A stretch of DNA of 64,000 nucleotides from Archangium sp. (GCA_030695565.1 JAUYRZ010000084.1:40033-104032), one strand, 5' to 3'. Counted from the first letter of the stretch, positions 18,079 to 26,243 are shown. Notes: generated by a model not told the origin, from the letters alone. Numbers and translations: made by a program.

Positions 18079-19578
18079 ATGCGCGCGATCTCTTGTCTGG
18101 TCTTCCTTGCACTCGTTTCCTGCGCTCGCGAGAGCATCTCCACCACCGAGCCGAACATCGAAGTGCAGCCGCTCGCGCTCGACTTCGGGCCGATCCCCGT
18201 GGGCCTCCAGGTGAGCTTGCCGGTGCAGGTGCGAAACCTCGGCAAGAGCGCGCTCGTGCTCTCGCCGGTGACCGTGGAAGGTGCTGACTTCGCCGGGCCC
18301 ACCACCGAGACCACCATCGGCGCGGGTGAACGTCAGACCATCGAGCTGTCGTTTCTCCCCACGGCCGAAGGCCTGCGCAACGGCGTGGTGCATTTGATCA
18401 ACAACTCGGTGAACGACACCGACGTGGCCCTCGTGGTGACCGGCCAGGGCATTCCCCGCCTGGTGTGCGCCGAGTGCAACGCGCCTCCGGCCGCGTACTG
18501 CGCGTCGGGTTCGGTGCTGATCAACTACCAGCCGCACGGCAGCTGCGTGAACAACCGCTGCGAGTACCAGGCGAACACCACCATCTGCGGAGGCATGTGC
18601 GTCGCGGCCACCATGTCGTGCAGCGCGCCGATGGTGATGGATGCGGGCGTCGATGCAGGGAGCGACGCAGGCTTCGATGCGGGTGTGGACGCTGGGGTCG
18701 ATGCGGGCCTCGTCGATGCCGGGATGCCGGGCGGCGAGTTCACCGTGCCGGGCGTGATGATGTGGACGGTGCCCGCGGGCGTCACCTCGGTCACCATCAA
18801 CGCGTGGGGTGGTGGTGGGGCGGGCGGCGTGCAGCTCGGGTCGACCGGCGGTGGTGGGGCGTTCGCGCGGGCGACGTTCGGGGTGACTCCGGGCGAGCTG
18901 CTGGAGGTGCAGGTCGCGGAAGGCGGCGTGGCGCCCGGCAATGGCGCGGGGGCGAGCGCGGTGCTGCGGGGCACCACTCCGTTGATCATCGTTGCGGGTG
19001 GTGGTGGTGGCGGCAGCGATGGCAACAGCGGCAACTCGGGGCAGAACGGCCGCGGTGGTGCCGGTGGTGCGCTCACGGGTCAAGATGGGCAGAACCTGGT
19101 GGGCCAGATTGCGCCGTACTGCACGGGCGCGACGGGCGGGCGTGGTGGCACCGCGACGGCCGGCGGCCTGGGTGGCAGCGCCAGTGGAACGGCCTTCAAG
19201 TGTCTGGGTCAGCCGGGTGCGATGGGCGCCGGCGGGCGGGCCTCGGGCGTGAACAGCATGTGCGACATGGGCGTGGGCGCGGTGGCCTGGCAGCAGGGTG
19301 GCGGCCAGGGGAACGGCGGCGGTGGTGCGGGTGGCTCGGGTCTGTTCGGTGGTGGTGGCGCCGGGTTCATCTGGACGTACTGCGCGGGTGGTGGTGGAGG
19401 TGGCTCGAGCTTCGTCGCTCCGGGCGCGACGATGGCCAGCATGATCGGCGGCATGGATCAGGCGCAGGGCAACGCGGCGGCCAGCATGGGCGCGGGTGCC
19501 GGCGGAACGGACGACGTCGGTGGCCGAAGCAACCCCAACAGCAACGGCAAGCATGGGCGGGTGGTGATCACCTACTGA
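18079..19578 (+). CDS. Glycine-rich surface lipoprotein with DAG linker
   Basis: 499-residue predicted lipoprotein (signal MRAISCLVFLALVSC, lipobox LVSC). Domains in order: an HYDIN/ASPM-like immunoglobulin domain (residues 25-130, LALDFGPIPVGLQVSLPVQV); a small Cys-rich segment (about 135-190: CAECNAPPAAYC, CVNNRCEY, CGGMCVAATMSC); a linker of repeated Asp-Ala-Gly (about 194-220); a beta-strand motif VPAGVTSVTINAWGGGGAGG; and a long glycine-rich region of GGGGxGG runs ending in SNGKHGRVVITY. The last part matches the glycine-rich domain of bacterial surface proteins and ALK-type receptors. Start ATG 18079 gives a cleaner signal peptide than GTG/TTG 18064. Likely an outer-membrane-anchored surface or adhesion protein. 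No operon partner. Confidence 0.82.
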   Translation: MRAISCLVFLALVSCARESISTTEPNIEVQPLALDFGPIPVGLQVSLPVQVRNLGKSALVLSPVTVEGADFAGPTTETTIGAGERQTIELSFLPTAEGLRNGVVHLINNSVNDTDVALVVTGQGIPRLVCAECNAPPAAYCASGSVLINYQPHGSCVNNRCEYQANTTICGGMCVAATMSCSAPMVMDAGVDAGSDAGFDAGVDAGVDAGLVDAGMPGGEFTVPGVMMWTVPAGVTSVTINAWGGGGAGGVQLGSTGGGGAFARATFGVTPGELLEVQVAEGGVAPGNGAGASAVLRGTTPLIIVAGGGGGGSDGNSGNSGQNGRGGAGGALTGQDGQNLVGQIAPYCTGATGGRGGTATAGGLGGSASGTAFKCLGQPGAMGAGGRASGVNSMCDMGVGAVAWQQGGGQGNGGGGAGGSGLFGGGGAGFIWTYCAGGGGGGSSFVAPGATMASMIGGMDQAQGNAAASMGAGAGGTDDVGGRSNPNSNGKHGRVVITY

Positions 19579-19585
19579 TCCCCTT

Positions 19586-19703
19586 GTCTCCCTCTCCCTG
19601 CGAAGCGGGGAGAGGGTCGGGGTGAGGGGCCTTTCGGAGTGCGGAGCCGAGCCCCTCACCCGGCCTGCGGCCGACCTCTCCCCGCGTCGCAGGGAGAGGT
19701 TTT
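19586..19703. terminator. Two inverted REP-like elements between convergent genes
   Basis: Two elements lie head to head: one from 19588 (CCCTCTCCCTGCGAAGCGGG, then GAGAGGGTCGGGGTGAGGGG) and its inverted partner from 19650 to 19699 (GCCCCTCACCCGGCCTGCGG, then CGCAGGGAGAGG followed by TTTTT). The whole block can fold into one long hairpin. It sits exactly between a plus-strand and a minus-strand stop codon, so it probably acts as a bidirectional terminator. The T-run favours the plus direction. Confidence 0.7.
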
Positions 19704-20624
19704 TCAGTCGAGAAACTTCACCACCTCGGCCACCGTCGCAGCTGGATCCTCTTCCTGAGGAACGTGGCCCAGCGCCTCGAACATGATCAACGTGCTGTGC
19801 GGCAGGTCTGCATGAAACCGCTGCGCATTCTCGGGTGGGATCAGCCGATCCTGGCCGCCCCAGAGAATCAGCGTCGGAGTGCTCAACGCCTCGAGCTTCG
19901 CGGTCTCTCCCTCCCGCTGCTGCGCGATGCGCCGGCCCAGGGCCGCACGATTGCCCGCGCGTAAAGTCAGCTCGAAGTAACGATCCACCAGACCGGGAGT
20001 CACCTTCGAAGGATCTCCGTACACGTTCTGCACGCTGCGCTCGATCAACGCGCGGGGCAGCAACACCTCAGCCAACCGGCGAAGCCCCGGGGTCGCTGCG
20101 ATGCGAAACCCGAGCGGAACTGAGGTCGAGTTGCGCGGATACCCGGCGGCATCCACCAGCACCAACCGGTGCACCAGCTCGGGCCGCGCCACGGCGAGCT
20201 CCCACGCGAGGCGGCCCCCGTAGGAATTGCCCGCAAGCACGCACCGCTCGACCTTCAACTGCGCGAGCAACGAGGTCAGCAACTGCAACGTACGCTGGAT
20301 GCTCTCGTCGCCGTCAGCGAAGGGCCCGGTCAGGCCGAAGCCCGGCAGGTCGAGCGAGATGACCCGGTGTTTTGATTCCAGCGCGGCCACCCAGCCTTCC
20401 CAGGTGTGAAGGCTGGCCGAGGTGCCGTGCAGCAACACGATGGGCAGCGCGTCGTCACGTGGGCCGACGTCACGCAAGTGCACGCGCAGGCCGTTCACTT
20501 CGACGAACTGCGAAGGCGGTGGCGCCCAACGGGCGGTGAGAGACTCGACGGGACGATCCGGCTCCCAGACCAACGCGATGAGGGCGATCAACAGCACGAA
20601 CGTCACCAACGCGACACGCTTCAT
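19704..20624 (-). CDS. Alpha/beta hydrolase, membrane-anchored or secreted
   Basis: 306-residue alpha/beta-hydrolase-fold enzyme. An N-terminal hydrophobic helix (MKRVALVTFVLLIALIALVW) is a signal anchor or uncleaved signal. Fold hallmarks: oxyanion-hole segment VLLHGTSASLHTW, nucleophile elbow LAGNSYGGRLAWE (Ser), acid GGQDRLIPPENA (Asp) and histidine in ALGHVPQEEDP. This layout is closest to haloalkane dehalogenase/meta-cleavage-product hydrolase-like and general esterase members, so the substrate is open. The stop codon abuts the inverted REP pair, and the gene is monocistronic. Confidence 0.88.
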   Translation of the reverse strand: MKRVALVTFVLLIALIALVWEPDRPVESLTARWAPPPSQFVEVNGLRVHLRDVGPRDDALPIVLLHGTSASLHTWEGWVAALESKHRVISLDLPGFGLTGPFADGDESIQRTLQLLTSLLAQLKVERCVLAGNSYGGRLAWELAVARPELVHRLVLVDAAGYPRNSTSVPLGFRIAATPGLRRLAEVLLPRALIERSVQNVYGDPSKVTPGLVDRYFELTLRAGNRAALGRRIAQQREGETAKLEALSTPTLILWGGQDRLIPPENAQRFHADLPHSTLIMFEALGHVPQEEDPAATVAEVVKFLD

Positions 20625-20656
20625 GGGCGTCAGCGTGCCACATCCTCAAATCCAGA

Positions 20657-20694
20657 GGCCCTCACCCCGACCCTCTCCCAGAGGGAGAGGGAGC
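20657..20694 (+). repeat. REP-like element before the pterin dehydratase gene
   Basis: GGCCCTCACCCCGACCCTCT then CCCAGAGGGAGAGGGAG, a near-perfect copy of the family consensus, lies between the divergent hydrolase and dehydratase genes. Confidence 0.85.
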
Positions 20695-20715
20695 CTCTTG
20701 GTGTACGTTGTGCCC

Positions 20716-21018
20716 ATGGCGAACCCGGTTCCACTGAGCGATGACGACGTGAAGAAGTTCCTCGCTGCGCACCCCCTGTGGGCGGTCGATCATGACGCGT
20801 TGGTGCGCACCTATGAAGCGCCGCGGTTCCTGCGCGGCATCGACTTCGTGGAGCGCGTGGCCAAGGTCGCCGACGTTGCCGACCACCATCCCGACATCGA
20901 CATCCGCTGGAAGAAGGTGACGCTGCGTTTCGTCACCCACGACGCCGGCAACAAGATCACCGCCCTCGATACCCGCCTCGCCGCGGAGTGCGACCTGATC
21001 TTCGCAGCGCTCGGATGA
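20716..21018 (+). CDS. phhB: Pterin-4a-carbinolamine dehydratase
   Basis: 100-residue PhhB/PCD enzyme that dehydrates 4a-hydroxytetrahydropterin and so recycles the cofactor of aromatic amino acid hydroxylases. The hallmark is VADVADHHPDIDIRWKKVTL, with the two catalytic histidines and the aspartate/tryptophan that follow, and a C-terminal KITALDTRLAAECDLIF. ATG 20716 fits family length; upstream GTG codons (20701) lie against the REP-like element. The stop overlaps the next start (ATGA at 21015). No phenylalanine hydroxylase gene is in the window, so the pterin-dependent partner must lie elsewhere. Confidence 0.92.
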   Translation: MANPVPLSDDDVKKFLAAHPLWAVDHDALVRTYEAPRFLRGIDFVERVAKVADVADHHPDIDIRWKKVTLRFVTHDAGNKITALDTRLAAECDLIFAALG

Positions 21019-21797
21019 ACACGGTTCCTCCCGAGACGCGCACCTTCCCCGTCACGCTCCAGCGCAACGCCTTCAGCCCTCGGCTGGTCGCGCGCGCCGG
21101 CGACGTGTGGCGCGCGATGCAAGACGTGGTGGTGGATCAATCGTCCTCCGCAGGGTGGACCCCCGAGCGGTACGTGCAGGAGAACTGCATGTTCGTGGTG
21201 CGCACCATGACCGTGCGCCATCACCGCGAGTTGAAGATCGCCGAGCCCATACACGGTCGCACGTGGCCTTCGCGCGCTCGCAGGGAGATGTTGTTCACCC
21301 GGCAGGTGCGACTGTTCTCGGGAGAAGACCTGGTGGCGGGCGCCTCGCAGGAGTGGGCGTTCCTCACCCGCGATCTCCAGCCCACCCGCGCGGGGAAGAA
21401 CATCTTCGACGCGTTTCAGTTGATCGAGGGCTACCCCGAGGTCGAGCTGCCTTCGTTCGTCTCGCAGGCTGATCAGCCCACTCACGTGTTCGACTTCACC
21501 GTGTGGCACGGGTGGATGGATCCCCAAGGCCACGCGAACCACGCGGCGTACGTCGACTATTGCGACGAAGGCGTGGCCCGGCTGGTGGCGGAAGAAGGCG
21601 GCGACCCTCAGCGCATCGTGCCGGTGGCCGAGTCGGTGCACTTTCGCGCGGCGATCGGCGCGGGTGAGCTGATTACCGTCGAGACCGCGGTGGCCGGGCA
21701 CTCCCAAGGGGCGCGAGTGTTCAAACACCGGGTGCTCTCGGGCGACCGGGTGTGTGCGACGGCCACCACTGTGCGGGCTTTGGTTGAGGGGAAGTAG
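21015..21797 (+). CDS. Acyl-CoA/acyl-ACP thioesterase family protein (double hotdog)
   Basis: 260-residue protein with two tandem hotdog-like halves. The N-terminal half has ENCMFVVRTMTVRHHRELKI. The second half carries a 4HBT-type motif, WHGWMDPQGHANHAAYVDYC, with DPQGHANHAAYV corresponding to the active-site D-x-x-G-H-x-N-N-A-x-Y pattern. The length and two-fold layout resemble FatA/FatB-type acyl-ACP thioesterases, which release fatty acids from ACP or CoA. ATG 21015 overlaps the dehydratase stop by four bases, so the two are translationally coupled; a metabolic reason for that pairing is not obvious. Confidence 0.8.
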   Translation: MNTVPPETRTFPVTLQRNAFSPRLVARAGDVWRAMQDVVVDQSSSAGWTPERYVQENCMFVVRTMTVRHHRELKIAEPIHGRTWPSRARREMLFTRQVRLFSGEDLVAGASQEWAFLTRDLQPTRAGKNIFDAFQLIEGYPEVELPSFVSQADQPTHVFDFTVWHGWMDPQGHANHAAYVDYCDEGVARLVAEEGGDPQRIVPVAESVHFRAAIGAGELITVETAVAGHSQGARVFKHRVLSGDRVCATATTVRALVEGK

Positions 21798-21833
21798 GGC
21801 CCTCACCCTGACCCCTCCCAGAGGGAGAGGGGA
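21798..21833 (+). repeat. REP-like element after the thioesterase gene
   Basis: GGCCCTCACCCTGACCCCTC then CCAGAGGGAGAGGGG starts within a base of the thioesterase stop codon. Confidence 0.8.
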
Positions 21834-21875
21834 CTTTCTTCGCTGTTGAAGAAATCTGGGCCAGTCTCAGGGCCC

Positions 21876-23192
21876 ATGCGCCGCTCCAGTGAAGACTTCC
21901 GCCGCCCGCCAGTCGAGGGACCCCGGACCCCCGAAGCGCGCCGCACGATGTCGTTGCACTTCAAGATCCTCGTCGGCTACGTCGCCCTCGCCGCCGCCAT
22001 CGTGGGCGTCTTCTACGTCGGCCAGGCGTGGGACTGGTCGCTCAAGGTCTCCGCCGCGTTCGGCGTCACCCTGGTGCTGGCCATCGTGCTGCCCACCGTG
22101 TTGCTGCGCGTCGAGCGCGTGAAGGTGCTCTCGCGCACCGCCCTGGAAATCTCCGGCGGCGATATCAGCCGCGGCGTGGCCATCGCCGACTCTTCCGTGC
22201 GCGACGACCTCGATGAGCTCGCCGTGGCCATCGCCATGATGCAGGACAACCTGCGCGAGCTGGTCTCTTCCATCCAGCACACCGCCGAGTCGGTGGCCGA
22301 CTCCGCCACCGCGCTCGAAGGCAACGCCGCCGGGGTCGACACCCGCGCCGCGCAGGTGGGCGAATCGATGAAGCGCATCGCCCAGGGCGCCGAGGTGCAG
22401 AGCGCGTTGGTGACCCGGGCTTCGCGTTCCATCACCGACATGGCCGCCGCGCTCCAGCGCACCACCGCCTCGGCCGAGGAGTCGACCAAGGCCACCGCCG
22501 CCACCTCGGCTGCCGCGCTCGAAGGCAGCACGGCTGCGAAGCTCGCTTCCGAGAAGCTGCGGAAGGTCTTCAGCCGCGTCGAAGCCGCCAGCCACGAGGT
22601 GTTCAAGTTCGGCGAGAAGACGCAGGAGATCAGCAAGATCGTCGATGCCATCACCTCCGTCGCTGCGCAGACCAACCTGCTCGCGCTCAACGCCACCATC
22701 GAAGCGGCCCGCGCCGGTGAATACGGCCGCGGCTTCGCGGTGGTCGCCGATGAAGTGCGCAAGCTGGCCGAGTCGGCGGGCAAGTCGGCCGAGGCCATCT
22801 CGCGCCTGGCCCGCGACATCTCTCAGCAGTCGACCCACGTGCTCGGCGCGATGAAGGAGGGCATCGAAGAGCTCGCCCAGTCGCGCGAAGACGTCACCAC
22901 CATCGTGCGCAGCATGGGTCACATCAGCGACTCGGTGCGCAGCGGGGTGGAGAAGGTCTCTCAGATTCACGCGTCGGCGCGCGAGCAGCAGCAGGGCAGC
23001 GAGGCGATGGTGCAGGCGGTCAATGAGATCTCGGAGGTGGCTCGCACCAACCTGCAGGCGACCGAGGCGGTGAAGCGGGTGATCGAGGAGCAGACCACTG
23101 CGGTGCGCCAGATGAAGAACGCCACCGAGGAGCTGACCAATTTGTCGCTGCAACTGCAGTCGGTGATTCGCCGGTTCCGCGTTGGAACGTGA
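21876..23192 (+). CDS. Methyl-accepting chemotaxis protein without periplasmic sensor
   Basis: 438-residue chemoreceptor. Two adjacent transmembrane helices lie near residues 28-70 ([19 protein letters not shown] and a second ending [11 protein letters not shown]) with almost no periplasmic loop. A HAMP-like segment (about 75-130: [16 protein letters not shown]) follows, then a long coiled coil with the conserved MCP hairpin tip ([20 protein letters not shown] and [11 protein letters not shown], residues about 275-320). It should signal through CheW/CheA, but neither gene is nearby. With no external ligand domain it probably senses a cytoplasmic or membrane cue. TTG 21846 and ATG 21948 are alternative starts. 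No C-terminal CheR/CheB-tethering pentapeptide is present. Confidence 0.93.
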   Translation: MRRSSEDFRRPPVEGPRTPEARRTMSLHFKILVGYVALAAAIVGVFYVGQAWDWSLKVSAAFGVTLVLAIVLPTVLLRVERVKVLSRTALEISGGDISRGVAIADSSVRDDLDELAVAIAMMQDNLRELVSSIQHTAESVADSATALEGNAAGVDTRAAQVGESMKRIAQGAEVQSALVTRASRSITDMAAALQRTTASAEESTKATAATSAAALEGSTAAKLASEKLRKVFSRVEAASHEVFKFGEKTQEISKIVDAITSVAAQTNLLALNATIEAARAGEYGRGFAVVADEVRKLAESAGKSAEAISRLARDISQQSTHVLGAMKEGIEELAQSREDVTTIVRSMGHISDSVRSGVEKVSQIHASAREQQQGSEAMVQAVNEISEVARTNLQATEAVKRVIEEQTTAVRQMKNATEELTNLSLQLQSVIRRFRVGT

Positions 23193-23451
23193 TGATTCAA
23201 GCGCCCTCCATGAGAGGCAGTCCGGCGGTTGATCAGTACGACGCTCATCCCCAGCAAGCCTCTTGGCACGGCGCGAAGACGCGAAGCTCGTCTGAAGTCG
23301 ACGCAAGTCACCTTCGTACAGCCCTGTACGCCCGTCGCGCCCGTCGCCGTCACGATGAGCGCGTGCACCCGCCGAGGTCGAAGTGAGGGCCTGATCAGCC
23401 GAGCACCGCAGCCAGACCGGCATTCACGCCGCTTCCTCAAAGCCGACTTGA
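23193..23451. other. Gene-free stretch between convergent genes
   Basis: No convincing gene on either strand. It contains a perfect palindrome CGTACAGCCCTGTACG at 23315-23330 and three TGATCA sites (near 23230, 23393 and 23449). A small CGCGAAGACGCGAAG-like motif near 23273 recalls the unit of the tandem array at the right end of the window. Confidence 0.4.
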
Positions 23452-23886
23452 TCAATATCGCCGCAGCGCAGCGGCAGTCCTTCGCGCTCGGGCAATGAAG
23501 CGCCACTCCGAGGAGACCAGATGTGCCACCAGTCGACGGGCTGGGGCGAGCAGGGTGCCGGTGATCAGGAGCACTCCGAGCGCCAGCATGCCCACCGCTG
23601 CTTCCGCCTGGTGCCGGAAGAACTTGGAGGCCGACACGCCGATCATCGCCACCATCGGCGTGACGAACAGCAGCGCGAAGCCGAAGGTCATCAAACGTGC
23701 TGCAGGGCCCGTCGACTCGCGAGCGAGGGCGCGACGTTCACCTCGCGTCAGCACCTGCTCGTAGGTGTCGGCTTCCTTCTCCAGGGACACCGCGAGGAGG
23801 AGCAGTTGATCATCCGTCACCGAGGTCGACTCGAGCTGCTTGAGCCTGCCTTGCGCGGTCTCCAGCGCGTCGCGTTCTTCGCTCAT
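23452..23886 (-). CDS. Small membrane protein with coiled-coil N-terminus
   Basis: 144-residue protein. A helical, charged N-terminal third (ERDALETAQGRLKQLESTSV) is followed by two transmembrane helices at about residues 64-86 (RLMTFGFALLFVTPMVAMIG) and 95-115 (AVGMLALGVLLITGTLLAP) and a basic C-terminal tail. ATG 23886 overlaps the stop of the upstream membrane gene in an ATGCGATGA arrangement, so the two are co-translated and probably form a complex. Function unknown. Confidence 0.75.
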   Translation of the reverse strand: MSEERDALETAQGRLKQLESTSVTDDQLLLLAVSLEKEADTYEQVLTRGERRALARESTGPAARLMTFGFALLFVTPMVAMIGVSASKFFRHQAEAAVGMLALGVLLITGTLLAPARRLVAHLVSSEWRFIARARRTAAALRRY

Positions 23887-24248
23887 CGCATGCCCTCGAG
23901 CACCAACAGGCCCAGCGAGGTGACGATCGCCACGCCGCCGAGGGTTTCGTCGAGCGCGGTGGCTCCGGTGATCAGCGCGACGCAACCCGCCGCGAGGACC
24001 ACCATGCGCAGGGCGCCTCGTTGGGCGCCTTCCCACATCGGCACGCCGCGTTGTTGGACGCGCTGACGGCGTTTGGTGAGCTGGCCCAGCAGGCGGCGGG
24101 CTTCGGCTTCGGCGTCTTGACGGGGGGCGAGCTCGGCCTCGAGCGCGGCGACACGAGATTCGGTGGCTCGAAGGGTTTCTTCGAGGCCCTCACCCCGAAC
24201 TTCTCCCGAAGGGAGAGGGGGCTCATGGTCACTGCGCGGGGAGATCAT
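23883..24248 (-). CDS. Small membrane protein; N-terminus encoded by a REP-like element
   Basis: 121-residue protein. It has a helical segment (TESRVAALEAELAPRQDAEA) and two hydrophobic helices near the C-terminus (ALRMVVLAAGCVALITGATA, then GGVAIVTSLGLLVLEGM). The only in-frame start is ATG 24248, which overlaps the end of the upstream kinase gene. Codons 10-22 are a REP-like element read as EPPLPSGEVRGEG, so the original start has probably been replaced. Kinase, this gene and the next form a three-gene overlapping operon, so the two small membrane proteins may be partners or targets of the kinase. Function unknown. Confidence 0.65.
   Translation of the reverse strand: MISPRSDHEPPLPSGEVRGEGLEETLRATESRVAALEAELAPRQDAEAEARRLLGQLTKRRQRVQQRGVPMWEGAQRGALRMVVLAAGCVALITGATALDETLGGVAIVTSLGLLVLEGMR
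24185..24222 (-). repeat. REP-like element inside a coding region
   Basis: GGCCCTCACCCCGAACTTCT then CCCGAAGGGAGAGGGG lies wholly within the open frame of the 121-residue membrane protein and keeps it in frame. It is one of several copies read as protein. Confidence 0.8.
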
Positions 24249-25893
24249 CCAATCGGTACTTCTGCGCCTTGTTCTTCCCCGCCCCCACTTGAAGCGAGAG
24301 CACCCGCCGCACGCCGTCCTGCCCGGTCACCGTCACCAGGTGCGTGCCCACGTTGAGCGAGAACGACATCATCGTGCCCTTGCCCAACAGCGTCGAACCC
24401 TTCATCACCGTCGCTTCGGGGATCACCACCAGGGTCACTTCACCCTTCTCCTTCGGAGCACGAACCACCGGCGGCGGATCAGCCTTCACCGGCGGATCAT
24501 TCTTCGGCGCCACGTCTGCCTGAATCGTGTCGGTGCCCGGCAGCTCAGCCCCGGGAATCACCACCGGCTCGACCACGTGCGGCCGCGACGACTCGGGGGG
24601 GCCCTGCATCGCCTTCCACACCAGCAGCCCCACGCCCAGCGCCACCACCACCGCCAACACCGGCCAGGCCATCGACGCCGAACGAGGTGCGGGGGCGACC
24701 GCCACCACCGCCTCGGTCGCCGCGTAGTCCTGTTCTTTCGGCAACGAAGCGGGCGTGGCCGACGCCGCCTCGAGCCGCTTGCTGGAGTGCTTCACCTTCT
24801 TGAGCTTCGCGGCCGAGTTGGCGGGCTTGAGCCTGGGCGCCGACCAGCCCGGCTTCTTCCGCGAGACCGAGAGCTCCTCGGCTTCATGGGCGGACGAGCG
24901 GCGGAACTCCTCGACCGCGGCGCCCACTTCGCGTTCATCTTTACTGGCCGCTTCGAACAGCCGGCGCGTCGAGGCGATCTTCTCCTCGAAACGTTCGTTC
25001 ATGAAGCCGGCGCGTTCTTCGGCATCGAAGAGCAGGTGCCCACACGACGAAGAGAGCGCCCGGGCCAGGTCGCGCGCGGTGCGGTAGCGGAGATTCAAGT
25101 CGCGCTCGAGCGCCTTCATGGCCACCGCCGAGAGCTCGCGGGGTACCGACGACTCCACCTCGGAGGGCGCGATGATCGGCTCCGAGAGGATCATCTTCAG
25201 CTCGGCCAGCTCGGTCTCTGCGGAGAACAGCCGGCGGCCGGTCATCATCTCCCACAGCACCACGCCCAGGGAGAACACGTCGCTGCGCCCGTCGATGGCG
25301 TCACCGCGCACCTGCTCGGGTGACATGTAGCCGGCGGTGCCCTTCACCGTGCCTGCGCGGGTACGGGCGAGCGCGCCTTTGGCCTTGGCAATGCCGAAGT
25401 CGAGCAGCTTCACCTGCCCGTCGTAGGTCACCATGATGTTCTTCTGCGCCACGTCGCGATGGATGACGGGCGAGTCTTCACCGCTCTGCAGCTTGAAGGT
25501 GTGCGCGTAGTGGAGCGCGTGCGCGCAGTCGTGCACCACCGACGCGGAGAACCCCACCGGCAACACCGCCTGCTGCTTGGCGCACGCCGTCACCACCTGG
25601 TTCAGATCCTGGCCGGCGATGAACTCCATCGCGACGTACAGGCCGGTGCTGGTGTCTTCACCCATCTCGAACACCTGGCAGATGGCCGGGTGCGAGAACG
25701 CGCCGGTGACGCGCGCTTCATCGAGAAACATCTTCACGAAGTTCTCGTCGCCCGCGGCCTCGGGAAGGATCTGCTTGAGCACCGCGAACTTGCGAAAACC
25801 CCCGGGCCCCTGCGTGGAGGCGAGCGAAAGCTCAGCCATGCCCCCCTTCGCCAGGCGCGCCAGGACCTCGTATCTCCCTACACGCGAGCCCAT
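24229..25893 (-). CDS. Membrane-anchored Ser/Thr protein kinase with PEGA-like tail
   Basis: 554-residue kinase. Kinase domain about residues 8-275: LAKGGMAELSLA P-loop, AVLK lysine, IHRDVAQKNIMV catalytic loop, LLDFGIAKAKG and AGYMSPEQVRG. A charged, Lys/Ala-rich juxtamembrane linker follows, then one transmembrane helix (MAWPVLAVVVALGVGLLVW), a Pro-rich stalk and a C-terminal PEGA-like beta domain (VTLVVIPEATVMKGSTLLGK) that would lie outside the cytoplasmic membrane. ATG 25893 is chosen for its AAGGGGATC ribosome-binding site; the frame extends to 25983 without support. The stop overlaps the start of the following small membrane gene. The gap upstream contains a cluster of DnaA-box-like sequences. 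Confidence 0.93.
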   Translation of the reverse strand: MGSRVGRYEVLARLAKGGMAELSLASTQGPGGFRKFAVLKQILPEAAGDENFVKMFLDEARVTGAFSHPAICQVFEMGEDTSTGLYVAMEFIAGQDLNQVVTACAKQQAVLPVGFSASVVHDCAHALHYAHTFKLQSGEDSPVIHRDVAQKNIMVTYDGQVKLLDFGIAKAKGALARTRAGTVKGTAGYMSPEQVRGDAIDGRSDVFSLGVVLWEMMTGRRLFSAETELAELKMILSEPIIAPSEVESSVPRELSAVAMKALERDLNLRYRTARDLARALSSSCGHLLFDAEERAGFMNERFEEKIASTRRLFEAASKDEREVGAAVEEFRRSSAHEAEELSVSRKKPGWSAPRLKPANSAAKLKKVKHSSKRLEAASATPASLPKEQDYAATEAVVAVAPAPRSASMAWPVLAVVVALGVGLLVWKAMQGPPESSRPHVVEPVVIPGAELPGTDTIQADVAPKNDPPVKADPPPVVRAPKEKGEVTLVVIPEATVMKGSTLLGKGTMMSFSLNVGTHLVTVTGQDGVRRVLSLQVGAGKNKAQKYRLDDLPAQ

Positions 25894-25951
25894 TGATCCC
25901 CTTGAACGGACGCGCGACGTTACACGCTTGCTTCGGCGGGTGAGAGCACCT

Positions 25952-26124
25952 GTGCAAAACCCCTGTTGGCTGCCTGGGGACAACCGTCACTTTTTCGTCA
26001 TCGGATGTGGGGAACCTGATCCACACCGCCCTACATGTGGGAGGCTGGGGACAACTGGTGTGGTTACCCACACCCATGGTTTCTAGAAGTCCATGACTTC
26101 ATTCAGAGATTCGGCTTGTCCACA
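25952..26124. promoter_or_regulatory. Cluster of DnaA-box-like 9-mers (candidate origin or DnaA-binding locus)
   Basis: Seven 9-mers match TTATCCACA or its high-GC variant TTGTCCACA in at least seven positions: TGTGCAAAA 25952-25960, TGGGGACAA 25976-25984, TGTGGGGAA 26007-26015, TGATCCACA 26018-26026, TGGGGACAA 26047-26055, TTACCCACA 26065-26073 and TTGTCCACA 26116-26124 (an exact match to the variant). They sit on both strands in a 350-base gene-free stretch (25894-26243) that is visibly richer in A+T than its surroundings (for example CACTTTTTCGTCAT, TTTCTAGAAG). dnaA and dnaN are not in the window, so origin function is a hypothesis. Confidence 0.5.
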
Positions 26125-26138
26125 ACCTGGTCGCCTCT

Positions 26139-26187
26139 ACTGCTTCTACGGCTTGATCAGATGACAGATCCAACAAGCAGAAGCAGT
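26139..26187. repeat. 9-bp inverted repeat in the same intergenic region
   Basis: ACTGCTTCT at 26139-26147 and AGAAGCAGT at 26179-26187 enclose a 31-base loop that holds a TGATCA site. It lies just before the lipoprotein start and could be an operator or a leader hairpin. Confidence 0.5.
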
Positions 26188-26243
26188 GGCACAGCCTGAG
26201 CAGTGGGTTCTGTCTTGCCTCAAAAGAGCGAGACTCCCGCCAC

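Noticed and set aside
16801..19659. 952-codon minus-strand open frame
   Set aside because: It is the antisense shadow of the adenosine-deaminase-family and glycine-rich lipoprotein genes; its translation is His/Arg/Ala-rich without any domain.
22967..23506. 179-codon minus-strand frame over the chemoreceptor end and the gap
   Set aside because: Overlaps the conserved MCP C-terminus, shows no coherent hydrophobic or motif pattern, and lacks a ribosome-binding site.
26116..26124. LexA/SOS box in the 26 kb gap
   Set aside because: TTGTCCACA fits a DnaA box and not any LexA consensus I know, and the neighbouring genes are not SOS genes.
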